From assembly GCF_009916105.1 (NCBI RefSeq), contig NZ_JAAAXQ010000021.1:1-40016 (forward strand): a stretch of DNA of 40,016 nt. The letters run 5' to 3'. This DNA comes from Streptomyces sp. GC420. Lineage in GTDB: Bacteria; Actinomycetota; Actinomycetes; Streptomycetales; Streptomycetaceae. Positions 30,548 to 38,581 of the stretch are shown piece by piece. The notes below the pieces were generated by a model that made no database searches, was not told the origin of the DNA, and saw only the letters and a program-made list of their open reading frames with translations. The position numbers and the translations under genes are program-made. Numbering within the stretch: position 1 is the stretch's first letter; the number at the start of each line of letters is the position of its first letter.

Positions 30548-32144
30548 TGACGGCACCCTTGATGTACTCGGGCATGGTGATGGTCTCGGTGCTCTCGAAG
30601 ATGGCCAGCGCGCAGGTGGTCTTGTTCTTTTTCATGTAGTCGAGCAGGCCGTCGTCTGTCGTGAAGTTCTGCCCGAGAACCGCGTTCATCGCAGTACGGC
30701 CGTTCGCCTTGAAAAGCTGCGGCTCCAGCGTCTTGAAGTTGGCATCCTCGCCCACGTGCACCGAAATGCTAGGGGAGGAAGCGTAGGCGCTGTAGTTCTG
30801 CTTGACGTCGGTCGCGTCTTTGCCGTCGTTGTCTGTGACGACTGCAACGCGGTTTTCCGGCAGCAGTGACGCGATGTCAAGGAAGCGCTTAAAGGAGAGT
30901 CCGCGGACGTTGATGACGTCGATGCCATCTTCGGCGGGTACCCTGCCGCCATGCGTGTCCATGTAGGCCCGTTGGACGATCAGTTCATCCGACGGACCCT
31001 CAACGAGGATCGACCGCTTCGCCAGAACCAGGCGCAGGGTGTCGTACCCTGACAGCTTTTTGAAGTAAATTTGTGTGCTCGCCGGAAGTCGGTCGAGGCG
31101 GAACCCCTCAGCCGAGGACAGCAGGACGAGCTTTTCAAGGCCCAGCTTGTTCAGGACGTACGAGCTGTGCGTGGCAATGAAGACCTGCTTATCCTTGCAC
31201 TTGTCGCTGATCTTCCGCACCAGCTTCCCCAGGTTCGGGAACGACAGGTGGTTTTCCGGCTCCTCGACGAGGATGGTGTGAGCCATCTCTCCGTCCTGGC
31301 TCAAGGCGAGCAGAATCTTTAGTGCGCTCTGCTCGCCCTTACCGACGAATTGGAAAGGAAGGTCGTCGAGGTGCGGGACGATGCCGCTTTCCCAATTTGT
31401 CTTCTGTGATACGTCGATATTCAGCGTCAGTGCACGGTCGCTCATACCGCTCGGATTGCTTCGTAGCGATTCATTGATTTTTACGATTGACTCGTCTTCC
31501 GCGAACGTCTCACGCAGGTTGCGGTACGCGCGAGTCAGCTTTACTCGGTCGTCGGGATCGAGCCTTGAATTGAGGATCTGCTTCATGTGGTAGTCGACAC
31601 CACTTTGAAGGTGGATGTTCGCAGCGTCAATGAGTGAAGACGAAGCAGGGATACTGTTGCGAGTCACCCCATTGCCAGAGAAAGCGAGCCACTCAACGCG
31701 GTAATACTCGGTCGGAACCAAGCGAACCTGGGTCGGGTCCTTGACGAACTCCTTGTATTCCGCATCATAGTCAGGGTTAAGTGCGACGCGGATGCGCACT
31801 CCGGGCTCGTCAACCTTTTGGAGGTTATTCGTTCCTTTGAGGGCAGCCGTTTCAGGAATCGAGTCGAGGAAGAGCTCAATAACGATCTCTGGAGGCGGGA
31901 CTGCGCGCCGCTCTTTGAGGGCAGCAATCCACTCGTCTACCGCGTCCTGGTGGAAAAGGTACGGCGATAGGTCTTGGTATAGAGGGCGCCCATGCAGCTT
32001 GCCCGTGAGGGCAAGGCCAATCGCTTCAAGAATCGTCGACTTACCGGCGTCGTTATCCCCGACCAAGATGTTCATCTTCGGATCGAAGTCGAGCTTAAAG
32101 TTGCGAAACGTGCGGTAGTTCTGGATGACAATTTTTGAAAGCAT
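30534..32144 (-). CDS. gajA: OLD-family ATPase/TOPRIM nuclease, GajA-like
   Basis: A 536-aa protein. The N-terminal ABC/SMC-like ATPase has Walker A VGDNDAGKSTIL (about residues 28-39), a Q-rich signature VGKGEQSALKILLAL, Walker B HTILVEEPENHL and switch His FIATHSSYVL. The C-terminal TOPRIM nuclease has ILVEGPSDELIV, INVRGLSFKRFL and VVTDNDGKD, the acidic metal-binding residues. In Gabija, GajA nicks DNA when nucleotide levels fall. The coupling to a UvrD-like helicase by overlapping frames is the Gabija layout. Its length is close to the 578 aa of the reference GajA. GGGGGG precedes ATG 32144. Lower GC than the chromosome, so recently acquired. Confidence 0.9.
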   Translation of the reverse strand: MLSKIVIQNYRTFRNFKLDFDPKMNILVGDNDAGKSTILEAIGLALTGKLHGRPLYQDLSPYLFHQDAVDEWIAALKERRAVPPPEIVIELFLDSIPETAALKGTNNLQKVDEPGVRIRVALNPDYDAEYKEFVKDPTQVRLVPTEYYRVEWLAFSGNGVTRNSIPASSSLIDAANIHLQSGVDYHMKQILNSRLDPDDRVKLTRAYRNLRETFAEDESIVKINESLRSNPSGMSDRALTLNIDVSQKTNWESGIVPHLDDLPFQFVGKGEQSALKILLALSQDGEMAHTILVEEPENHLSFPNLGKLVRKISDKCKDKQVFIATHSSYVLNKLGLEKLVLLSSAEGFRLDRLPASTQIYFKKLSGYDTLRLVLAKRSILVEGPSDELIVQRAYMDTHGGRVPAEDGIDVINVRGLSFKRFLDIASLLPENRVAVVTDNDGKDATDVKQNYSAYASSPSISVHVGEDANFKTLEPQLFKANGRTAMNAVLGQNFTTDDGLLDYMKKNKTTCALAIFESTETITMPEYIKGAVNAVA

Positions 32145-32514
32145 ATGCCCCCCATTTTAAGTCTTCTACCACTCGGAGGCGAGCATAAGCGTGGTCAGCA
32201 GAATCATCCGCCGCACGTGTCCCCACCGCACACCTTCGAACAAGTGGCGAGGAGCGTAGCAGGCGTCACGTCATCTACAGGGGCAGAGCCGACAAAGTCG
32301 AACGGAGTATCTAATTCCTCGGATTAGTCAATCATGATCACTATTTGTCGAGTTTTAGCCAAGTCGGCCGAAAATGACCTCTTCCAAGTCTCGTATCGTC
32401 TCAAAATGGTCGTCATCAGCAAGATCGCACCCCCGTTCGTGTAGAACGGGGGTGCGATTTATTGCGTCGGTCGCTCTTTGATCCGCCTGACCTACCGTCA
32501 GCCGGCCACGACCG
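32145..32514. other. Intergenic region upstream of gajA
   Basis: No gene is supported. It must contain the gajA promoter; the minus-strand region near 32300-32350 is AT-rich, with CTAATTCC-TC-GGATTAG-like symmetry near 32310. The right half holds a strong terminator. Confidence 0.45.
32424..32458. terminator. Strong hairpin terminator
   Basis: Perfect 15-bp stem ATCGCACCCCCGTTC/GAACGGGGGTGCGAT (32424-32438 with 32444-32458), loop GTGTA, followed by TTTATT on the plus strand. It lies 56 bp past the stop of the minus-strand HATPase gene. Confidence 0.85.
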
Positions 32515-33126
32515 CTAGGTCTCACGGATCACGCGCGCCGCGATCATCGCCTCGACCGTCGTCGTCATCAACACATCGAGCAGTGCCGAACGGGCCTGGC
32601 TTTCAACTGGTCCCCCTGGCGCCCGGATGCCGCTGGGCAGGAGCAGCGGCGTGTGTTCGAAAGGGCGCAGCTCCACGGGGAGCCCGAGCGGCAGCTCAGC
32701 CCAAACGACCTTGCCGCCGACGTGCGGGCGATAGACATCCCAACGCTTGGCGAGCTGCTCGACCAGCAGCAGACCACGCCCACCTTCCGCCTCAAGACTG
32801 GGGTTCTTCCGTACAGGCGCCACGTCCGTTCTGTCCCAGACCTCGACGTACAGGCTGGCCTCGATAGCCCGAAGCCGTATCCCGATGACGTGCTCGGCCG
32901 TGATCTGCCACGACTTCGGGTCCGTGTCCGTGATGCCACTCGCCTTCACGGCGTTGGTGACGAGCTCGCTCATGATGAGCGCCGCTGTGTCGGTGTGGTC
33001 TTCAAGCTGCCAGAGCTTCAAGGTGTGACCGACGAACATGCGCGAGACCGACACGGCCGAAGGCACGGCGGTCAGCCGCAGCGACCGAGCAAGAAGAGGG
33101 ATCGGGTTCACGGCGTTGGCGCTCAT
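32515..33126 (-). CDS. HATPase-domain regulator (RsbW-like)
   Basis: A 203-aa protein of the common Streptomyces anti-sigma-type ATPase family. It shows an N box MSELVTNAVKAS, a middle strand LYVEVWDRTDV and a G box EGGRGLLLVEQLAKRWDV. The domain takes up residues 15-150; the C-terminal tail is variable. Such proteins bind a sigma or anti-anti-sigma factor or simply sense nucleotides; the partner is not evident. Start ATG 33126 overlaps the stop of the upstream gene (ATGA), so the two are co-translated. Confidence 0.85.
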   Translation of the reverse strand: MSANAVNPIPLLARSLRLTAVPSAVSVSRMFVGHTLKLWQLEDHTDTAALIMSELVTNAVKASGITDTDPKSWQITAEHVIGIRLRAIEASLYVEVWDRTDVAPVRKNPSLEAEGGRGLLLVEQLAKRWDVYRPHVGGKVVWAELPLGLPVELRPFEHTPLLLPSGIRAPGGPVESQARSALLDVLMTTTVEAMIAARVIRET

Positions 33127-33467
33127 GACGCAGCGCCCTTCGGCTGCACGACGGCGCTTTGGATGACCCAGAGCCGCGCGCCCAGCTCGCGCTCGATGTG
33201 GTCGCGCATGGCAGCTTGTAGACCGGGTAGCCGGGCGAAGTGCCACAAGGACGGCACGATCACGTTCTTGACGTCGGCGGTCTTGAGCGCATCGACCAAG
33301 GCGAAGAAGGCGGACTCATCACGGGCATCGAGTCGCTCGATGAACAGTCGCTCCAGCTCGAAGCCTTCGCGGGTGGCATAGGTTGCCAACTCCCGCTGGA
33401 TCGTCTCGTTTTCGTCTGGGTCGTCACTTGCGGCGAGCCGCATGTAGCCGAACAAGGCAGGTCGCAT
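33123..33467 (-). CDS. Resolvase-domain-like protein without catalytic Ser
   Basis: A 114-aa product with the outline of a serine-recombinase N-terminal domain: FGYMRLAASDDPDENETIQREL, FELERLFIERLDARDES and NVIVPSLWHFARLPGLQ. The family consensus YxRVS has become YMRLA, so the nucleophile is absent. No DNA-binding domain follows. Streptomyces genomes hold many such short proteins, often near HATPase and XRE genes; they are probably regulatory. ATG 33467 has GGAGGAA five bases upstream. Divergent from the XRE-TPR gene with a 218-bp shared promoter region. Confidence 0.72.
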   Translation of the reverse strand: MRPALFGYMRLAASDDPDENETIQRELATYATREGFELERLFIERLDARDESAFFALVDALKTADVKNVIVPSLWHFARLPGLQAAMRDHIERELGARLWVIQSAVVQPKGAAS

Positions 33468-33685
33468 CCGTTCCTCCGGGGGACTGGAACGGTTGGCGAG
33501 CAGTGGCACGGGGTTCCATCCGCTCGCCAACCTGCGAGCCAGACAAGCGGCTTGACCTGCAAAGACACCACAGCAAAGGTGCCGCACGCATGACGCATCC
33601 GTGTGGCATTCCTCGGTGTGGCCTGCACAGATGTCCCGCGTGTCGCTACGGTGGTAACTCGCCCCATGCACCGGAGGGATGGGCG

Positions 33686-34849
33686 ATGGCAAGCAGGCGC
33701 ATACGCCTCGCCAGGCGTCGCAAAGCAGCAGGCTTCACGCAGGAGGGGCTTGCCCAGTATCTCGGCGTCGAGCGTTCAACGGTAGGTCGCTGGGAGAGCG
33801 CCGACACTGAGCCGCAAGCTTGGTTACGGCCAAAACTGGCGCGCGCACTCAAGGTTTCGAGCGGGGAGCTTCAAGCGCTCCTGGAGGACGTGACCGCCAC
33901 CGATGTCCGGCCCAGTGAGCGGATGACGTATGCCCTGGAGAACCCAGCGTCGGCCGACCTCATGGTGGTTGCCTACCTCCACGAGCAGCTGCGCAAGCTG
34001 GATGAGTCCTATGACCAAGAAGCGTCGACGGCACTGCTTGGTCGTGCCGGTCAGCTCCACGGCCAGGTGCGGTTCCTCCGCGAGAACGCCACCAACCCTC
34101 GGGTGCGTCGCGCCCTCTACGCGGTCGAAGCCGACTCAGCGACGTTTATGGGACAGCTGTGTTGGGACGTTTCCCAGCGCCGCGACCACCAAGCCCCGCT
34201 CGGGTACTTCAAGGAAGCCGTCGAGGCGGCCCGACATGCCCGCGACCCATCGACGGAGTCGTACGCGACGCTCCGCATGAGCTTCGTTGCACTCTACGGC
34301 GAGAAGAACCCGACGAGAGGCGTGACGCTTGCCGAGCAGGCCGCGGAGGCCGCCAAGCTCGTCAGTCCGTCCCTGACTGGTCTCTCGCTTCTTCATGTCG
34401 CCGAGGGGTACGCCATGACCGGCGCGCTTCCCGAGTGCGAGGACGCGCTGAAGAAGGCCGAGATCCAGTTCGACCACGTCCACCCCGACGACGTGGCAGC
34501 CCCTTACTACACGGTCAACGAGTTCAACCGACTCGCCGGGTCGTGTTACCTGTTCCTCGACCTCCCTGAGCGGGCTGAGCCAATCCTCCGTATGACCTCG
34601 CGGGCGCTGGCGTCCAAGAAGAAGAGTCAAGCTATCGCGCTGGGGAACCTCGCCTTGGCGCTCATCCGTCAAGGCAAACTCGACGAGGCGGCGGGCGTCA
34701 TGCACCGCACCATTGATGCCGTCGAGCTGACGCGCGGCGGAGGCGGTCTTAATCTGGCGTTCTCTGCTGGGCGGGAGCTGCGGCAGTGGAGGCACGAGCC
34801 GTGGGCGCAAGAGATCAACGACAGGTTGCTTGCGCTCATGGCCATATAG
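33686..34849 (+). CDS. XRE-family regulator with TPR-like C-terminal domain
   Basis: A 387-aa protein. Helix-turn-helix at residues 5-60: RLARRRKAAGFTQEGLAQYLGVERSTVGRWE. A long helical domain follows (VRRALYAVEADSATFMGQLCWD, ALGNLALALIRQGKLDEAAGVM), of the tetratricopeptide type seen in Streptomyces XRE regulators that bind peptides or partner proteins. ATG 33686 has GGAGGG ahead. Expected to regulate the divergent resolvase-like/HATPase operon and perhaps the next gene, 12 bp downstream. Confidence 0.88.
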   Translation: MASRRIRLARRRKAAGFTQEGLAQYLGVERSTVGRWESADTEPQAWLRPKLARALKVSSGELQALLEDVTATDVRPSERMTYALENPASADLMVVAYLHEQLRKLDESYDQEASTALLGRAGQLHGQVRFLRENATNPRVRRALYAVEADSATFMGQLCWDVSQRRDHQAPLGYFKEAVEAARHARDPSTESYATLRMSFVALYGEKNPTRGVTLAEQAAEAAKLVSPSLTGLSLLHVAEGYAMTGALPECEDALKKAEIQFDHVHPDDVAAPYYTVNEFNRLAGSCYLFLDLPERAEPILRMTSRALASKKKSQAIALGNLALALIRQGKLDEAAGVMHRTIDAVELTRGGGGLNLAFSAGRELRQWRHEPWAQEINDRLLALMAI

Positions 34850-34861
34850 AACAGGTGGGGC

Positions 34862-35581
34862 GTGACGAACATCGACCAGGCCAAGCAGGCCGTACGCGAG
34901 CGGGTGTGGCGACGACTCATCGACGGCGGCGGAGCACCCGCTGACTCGTACGGAAAGATCCCCGGCTTCTACGGAGCCGAGGCGACCGCCGAGCGACTGG
35001 CCGGGTTGGATGAATGGCAGCGGGCCGCGATCGTCAAGGCGAACCCTGACTGGGCGCAGCTTCCCGTGCGTGTTCGTGCCCTGAAGGACGGCAAGCGCGT
35101 CTACATGGCGGTACCGAGGATGGCCAGCCTGCAGCCGTTCTACCTGCTCGACCCCGAGAACCTGACGCTTCCGCCTGAGGAGGCCGCCGAGAAGAAGGGT
35201 GCGGCCCAGGTTGCCCGGCGTGTCGGCGTTGAAGAGGTCGAACCGATCGACATCGTCGTCTGCGGCAGCGTGGCCGTGAACCGCTCGGGCGCACGCATCG
35301 GCAAGGGTGCTGGTTACTCCGACCTTGAAGTCGCCCTTCTTATTGAGGCCGGCCTGGTCACTGAGAGCACAGTGATCGTGGCGCCAGTGCATGAGCTCCA
35401 GGTCATCGAGGACGACATCCCCGAGACGGAGCACGATTTCTCGGTGGACTACATCGTCACGCCCGACGCGGTGATCCCGTGTGCCAACCGGCGCCGACCC
35501 AGCGGCCTTGTTTGGGCCGACCTTAGCTCGGAGAAGATCGCGGCGATTCCGGCGCTGGCAGCACGGGCCGGGCAGCGGTAG
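34862..35581 (+). CDS. 5-formyltetrahydrofolate cyclo-ligase family protein
   Basis: A 239-aa protein: AKQAVRERVWRRLIDGG at the start, IPGFYGAEATAERLA, VCGSVAVNRSGARIGKGAGYSDLEVALL (the conserved glycine-rich phosphate/Mg-binding loop, with KGAGYSD) and HDFSVDYIVTPDAVI. These place it with the MTHFS/MTHFSD-like group, which converts 5-formyl-THF to 5,10-methenyl-THF. The divergent loop suggests the MTHFSD-like branch rather than a housekeeping enzyme. It starts at GTG 34862 close behind the XRE gene and is the last gene before attR. Why an element carries a folate enzyme is unclear. Confidence 0.82.
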   Translation: MTNIDQAKQAVRERVWRRLIDGGGAPADSYGKIPGFYGAEATAERLAGLDEWQRAAIVKANPDWAQLPVRVRALKDGKRVYMAVPRMASLQPFYLLDPENLTLPPEEAAEKKGAAQVARRVGVEEVEPIDIVVCGSVAVNRSGARIGKGAGYSDLEVALLIEAGLVTESTVIVAPVHELQVIEDDIPETEHDFSVDYIVTPDAVIPCANRRRPSGLVWADLSSEKIAAIPALAARAGQR

Positions 35582-35591
35582 CCGTAGCCGT

Positions 35592-35618
35592 AGCCGTCTG
35601 TGGGGGCACCGGACGGCT
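35592..35618 (+). terminator. Hairpin after the cyclo-ligase gene
   Basis: AGCCGTC (35592-35598) pairs with GACGGCT (35612-35618); it is preceded by three tandem copies of TAGCCG. It lies in the 40-bp gap between converging genes. Confidence 0.5.
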
Positions 35619-35621
35619 AGA

Positions 35622-36203
35622 CTAGTCCTCGGGGCCACCCGCACACGACGCGTCGGGTAGCCCTGTGATCAGCCGAAACGCACGAAACGCATCCGTCAGT
35701 TTGGGTGTAGTCCACAGCGCATTGAGCCCGCTCGGATTCGGCAGCACCCAGACGCGGGTCCCGCCGATCGTCCGGTCCTGCGGGCCGACGCGGGCCACCC
35801 GGTCGTGGAAGGCGACGCGGTAGGCGGTGACGCCGACCACCGCGAGCCATGCGGGCCGCAGCCGGGCGACCTTCTCCGCGAGGATCCGCCCGCCCTCGAC
35901 GTACTCCTGCCCGCTCAGTTCGTCGGCGCGCGCGGTGGCCCGCGCCACGACGTTGGTGATGCCGAGGCCGTACGCGAGCAGCTCGCGCTCCTCCGAGGGC
36001 TTCAGCTGCCTCGGCGTGAAACCCGAGCGGTGCAGGGCGGGCCAGAAGCGGTTGCCCGGGCGGGCGAAATGGTGGCCGGTGGCCGCGGACATCAGGCCCG
36101 GATTGATGCCGCAGAACAGCACCCGGAGGCCGTCCGCGACCACATCGGGGACGAGGCGGTCGCGGGCGGCCTCGAGTTCGGCCTTGGTGAAGGACGGGCT
36201 CAG
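35622..36203 (-). CDS. mug: Mug-type G/U mismatch-specific DNA glycosylase with element-supplied C-terminus
   Basis: Removes uracil or thymine from G mispairs. The N-terminal part has VLFCGINPGL, TGHHFARPGNRFW and, later, GITNVVARATARADEL. The C-terminal motif RVWVLPNPSGLNA lies across the attachment core. Left of the core (35622-35721) the sequence belongs to the element; it continues in frame as LWTTPKLTDAFRAFRLITG, imitating the native HWTLETMAGEFGRLREA now stranded at 13.2 kb. No ATG, GTG or TTG lies near the conserved N-terminus; CTG 36203, overlapping the purB stop, is the likely start, with GTG 36143 as alternative. Confidence 0.85.
   Translation of the reverse strand: MSPSFTKAELEAARDRLVPDVVADGLRVLFCGINPGLMSAATGHHFARPGNRFWPALHRSGFTPRQLKPSEERELLAYGLGITNVVARATARADELSGQEYVEGGRILAEKVARLRPAWLAVVGVTAYRVAFHDRVARVGPQDRTIGGTRVWVLPNPSGLNALWTTPKLTDAFRAFRLITGLPDASCAGGPED
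35722..35733. other. attR core of the integrated element
   Basis: TTGAGCCCGCTC within the mug codons for PSGLN, matching attL at 13378-13389 with one mismatch. To its right is chromosomal mug; to its left the element. Confidence 0.8.
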
Positions 36204-37633
36204 AGGATCGACCCGGGCGCGTAGGCGGCGGCCTCGGGGTGCTGCTTGGCGATCTCCTCGATGCGCGAGAGGACCGCGGCGACCTGGTCGGCCGCCGCGC
36301 CCGTAAAGGACAGCTTGTCCGCCATCAGCGTGTCCAGGGCTGCCCGGTCCAGCGGGATCCGCTCGTCGTCGGCGAGCTTGTCCAGCAGCTCGTTTCGCTC
36401 CGCGCCCCGCTCGCGCATGGCCAGCGCCGAGGCGACGGCGTGCTCCTTGATCGCCTCGTGCGCGACCTCCCGGCCGACACCTGCCCGCACCGCGCCCATG
36501 AGGACCTTGGTGGTGGCGAGGAACGGCAGGTAGCGGTCCAGCTCCCGGGCGACGACGGCGGGGAAGGCGCCGAACTCGTCGAGCACCGTCAGGAAGGTCT
36601 CCAGCAGTCCGTCGAAGGCGAAGAACGCGTCCGGCAGCGCGACGCGGCGGACCACCGAGCAGGAGACGTCGCCCTCGTTCCACTGGTCGCCGGCCAGTTC
36701 CCCGGTCATCGAGGCGTAGCCGCGCAGGATCACCATCAGACCGTTGACGCGCTCGCAGGAGCGGGTGTTCATCTTGTGCGGCATCGCGGACGAGCCGACC
36801 TGGCCGGGCTTGAAGCCCTCGGTGACCAGCTCGTGCCCCGCCATCAGCCGGATGGTCTTCGCCAGCGAGGAGGGCGCCGCGGCCAGCTGCACCAGCGCGG
36901 TGACCACGTCGTAGTCGAGGGAGCGCGGGTAGACCTGGCCGACGGACGTGAACGCCCGCGAGAATCCCAGGTGACCGGCGATGCGCCGCTCCAGCTCGGC
37001 GAGCTTGCCCGCGTCGCCGCCCAGCAGGTCGAGCATGTCCTGCGCGGTTCCGACCGGGCCCTTGATGCCGCGGAGCGGGTAGCGGGCCAGCAGGTCCTCC
37101 AGCCGCCCGTACGCCACCAGCAGCTCGTCCGCGGCCGTGGCGAACCGCTTGCCGAGAGTCGTCGCCTGCGCCGCCACATTGTGCGAGCGGCCCGCCATCA
37201 CCAGCTCGGCGTACTCGCCGGCGATCTTCCCGAGCCGCGCCAGCACGGCGACCGTGCGGTCCCGCACCAGCTCGAGCGAGAGCCGGATCTGCAGCTGCTC
37301 CACGTTCTCCGTGAGGTCCCGGGACGTCATGCCCTTGTGGACCTGCTCGTGCCCGGCGAGGGCGTTGAACTCCTCGATGCGGGCCTTCACGTCGTGCCGG
37401 GTGACCTTCTCGCGCTCGGCGATCGAGGCCAGGTCGACCTGGTCGAGGACGCGCTCGTAGTCGGCCAGCGCCTCGTCCGGCACCTCGATCCCGAGGTCCT
37501 TCTGGGCGCGCAGCACGGCCAGCCAGAGCTGCCGCTCCAGCTTCACCTTCTGCTCGGGAGACCACAGGACGGCGAGCTCCGCGGAGGCGTAGCGGCCGGC
37601 CAGGACGTTCGGGATACGGGGCTTGACAGTCAC
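36200..37633 (-). CDS. purB: Adenylosuccinate lyase
   Basis: A 477-aa purine-biosynthesis enzyme that splits adenylosuccinate and SAICAR, releasing fumarate. It has the fumarase/aspartase-superfamily signature QVGSSAMPHKMN and the conserved HKGMTSRDLTENVEQLQ and AGRSHNVAAQATTLG regions carrying catalytic His residues. The start is GTG 37633 (TVKPRIPNVLAGRYAS). The stop codon overlaps the presumed mug start, so mug is probably read from the purB transcript. Core chromosomal gene marking the right flank. Confidence 0.96.
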   Translation of the reverse strand: MTVKPRIPNVLAGRYASAELAVLWSPEQKVKLERQLWLAVLRAQKDLGIEVPDEALADYERVLDQVDLASIAEREKVTRHDVKARIEEFNALAGHEQVHKGMTSRDLTENVEQLQIRLSLELVRDRTVAVLARLGKIAGEYAELVMAGRSHNVAAQATTLGKRFATAADELLVAYGRLEDLLARYPLRGIKGPVGTAQDMLDLLGGDAGKLAELERRIAGHLGFSRAFTSVGQVYPRSLDYDVVTALVQLAAAPSSLAKTIRLMAGHELVTEGFKPGQVGSSAMPHKMNTRSCERVNGLMVILRGYASMTGELAGDQWNEGDVSCSVVRRVALPDAFFAFDGLLETFLTVLDEFGAFPAVVARELDRYLPFLATTKVLMGAVRAGVGREVAHEAIKEHAVASALAMRERGAERNELLDKLADDERIPLDRAALDTLMADKLSFTGAAADQVAAVLSRIEEIAKQHPEAAAYAPGSIL

Positions 37634-37703
37634 GTGACGGAATTCTACTGGCGATTCGTGCAGGCCAGTGCCCCGGACCGGGTTGTGGCTTCCTACCAGG
37701 GCG

Positions 37704-38543
37704 TCACCGCGGGGCGTGGCCGTGCCCGTGCTGGCGCGCCCGGTCCTCCCCGAGCTCCTCCCGGAGCGCCCCGTACTCGTCGTACGGCAGCAGCTCGGGC
37801 CGCTTCGGCGGCCGCCCGTCGCCCGAGGAACGCCCGGTCAGCCGCCGTCCTATCCACGGCAGCAGGTGCTCGCGCGCGAACCGCACGTCGGCCGCCCGCC
37901 TGGCCGCCCAGCCGGGCAGCGCGGCGGCCGGCAGCGGCAGCCGCCAGTCGTCCCCGGCCTCCAGGCCGAGCGTCTGCCAGACCGCCTCCGCGACCCGCCG
38001 GTGCCCCTCGGACGTCAGATGCAGCCGGTCGACGGCCCACATCCGCTGGTCGGAGAGCGCCGTTGCCCCGTACAGGTCGACCACCAGCGCGCCGTGCCGC
38101 CGCGCCAGGCCGTCGATGTGCGCGAAGAGCTCCTCCATGCGGGGCCGGAAACGTTCCAGCACCGGGCCGTTGCGGCCGGGACTGCGCATCAGCACCAGCT
38201 GTCCGCAGGACGGCGCAAGCCGTTCCACGGCCTCCTCCAGCTGCCCCTTCACCCGGCCCATGTCGCACTTCGGCCGCAGGGTGTCGTTGAGCCCGCCGAC
38301 CAGGGTGACCAGATCGGCGCTCATCGCCGACGCGAGGTGCACCTGCTCGTCGAGGATCTGCCCCATGAGCTTGCCGCGCACCGCGAGATTGGCGTACCGG
38401 AAGCCGGGGGTCCGGGCGGCGAGCCGGCCGGCGAGCACATCGGCCCAGCCTCGGTAACGGCCGTCGGGGAGCGCGTCGGACATGCCTTCGGTGAAGGAGT
38501 CCCCGAGCGCTACAAAACTGGTGTAGGTAGCATTCAAATGCAT
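37704..38543 (-). CDS. SGNH/GDSL-family hydrolase
   Basis: A 279-aa protein with block I FVALGDSFTEG (Ser16), block II RYANLAVRGKLMGQI (Gly), block III LVGGLNDTL (Asn) and block V VDRLHLTSEGHRRVAEAVW (Asp and His). Intracellular: no signal peptide. An esterase or lipase-like enzyme whose substrate is unknown. Long basic, Pro-rich tail after the domain. ATG 38543 places the GDS motif near the start, as usual. Same strand as purB but with its own spacing of 70 bp. Confidence 0.9.
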   Translation of the reverse strand: MHLNATYTSFVALGDSFTEGMSDALPDGRYRGWADVLAGRLAARTPGFRYANLAVRGKLMGQILDEQVHLASAMSADLVTLVGGLNDTLRPKCDMGRVKGQLEEAVERLAPSCGQLVLMRSPGRNGPVLERFRPRMEELFAHIDGLARRHGALVVDLYGATALSDQRMWAVDRLHLTSEGHRRVAEAVWQTLGLEAGDDWRLPLPAAALPGWAARRAADVRFAREHLLPWIGRRLTGRSSGDGRPPKRPELLPYDEYGALREELGEDRARQHGHGHAPR

Positions 38544-38581
38544 GGTGGAGTGATATTACTCCGCGTCGGGGGAGCCTGGCC

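Larger units (their letters stand above)
13383..35727. mobile_element. Integrated conjugative/mobilisable element with defence cargo, about 22.3 kb
   Basis: Bounded by the attL and attR cores within mug. It carries a large serine integrase at the left end, a coupling-type ATPase and replication-relaxation protein in a leftward operon, a terminal regulatory cluster, and cargo including Gabija-like, HEPN, Ymh-like and PIN proteins. Base composition is lower in GC and more variable than in the flanks. No phage structural genes are seen, so it is not a standard prophage. No RepSA or Prim-Pol gene of classic actinomycete AICEs is seen. An IS insertion and a frameshift in the transfer operon suggest loss of self-transfer. 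Confidence 0.85.

Noticed and set aside
13383..35727. Prophage interpretation
   Set aside because: There are no terminase, portal, capsid, tail or lysis genes. The coupling ATPase and replication-relaxation genes point to an integrative conjugative or mobilisable element.
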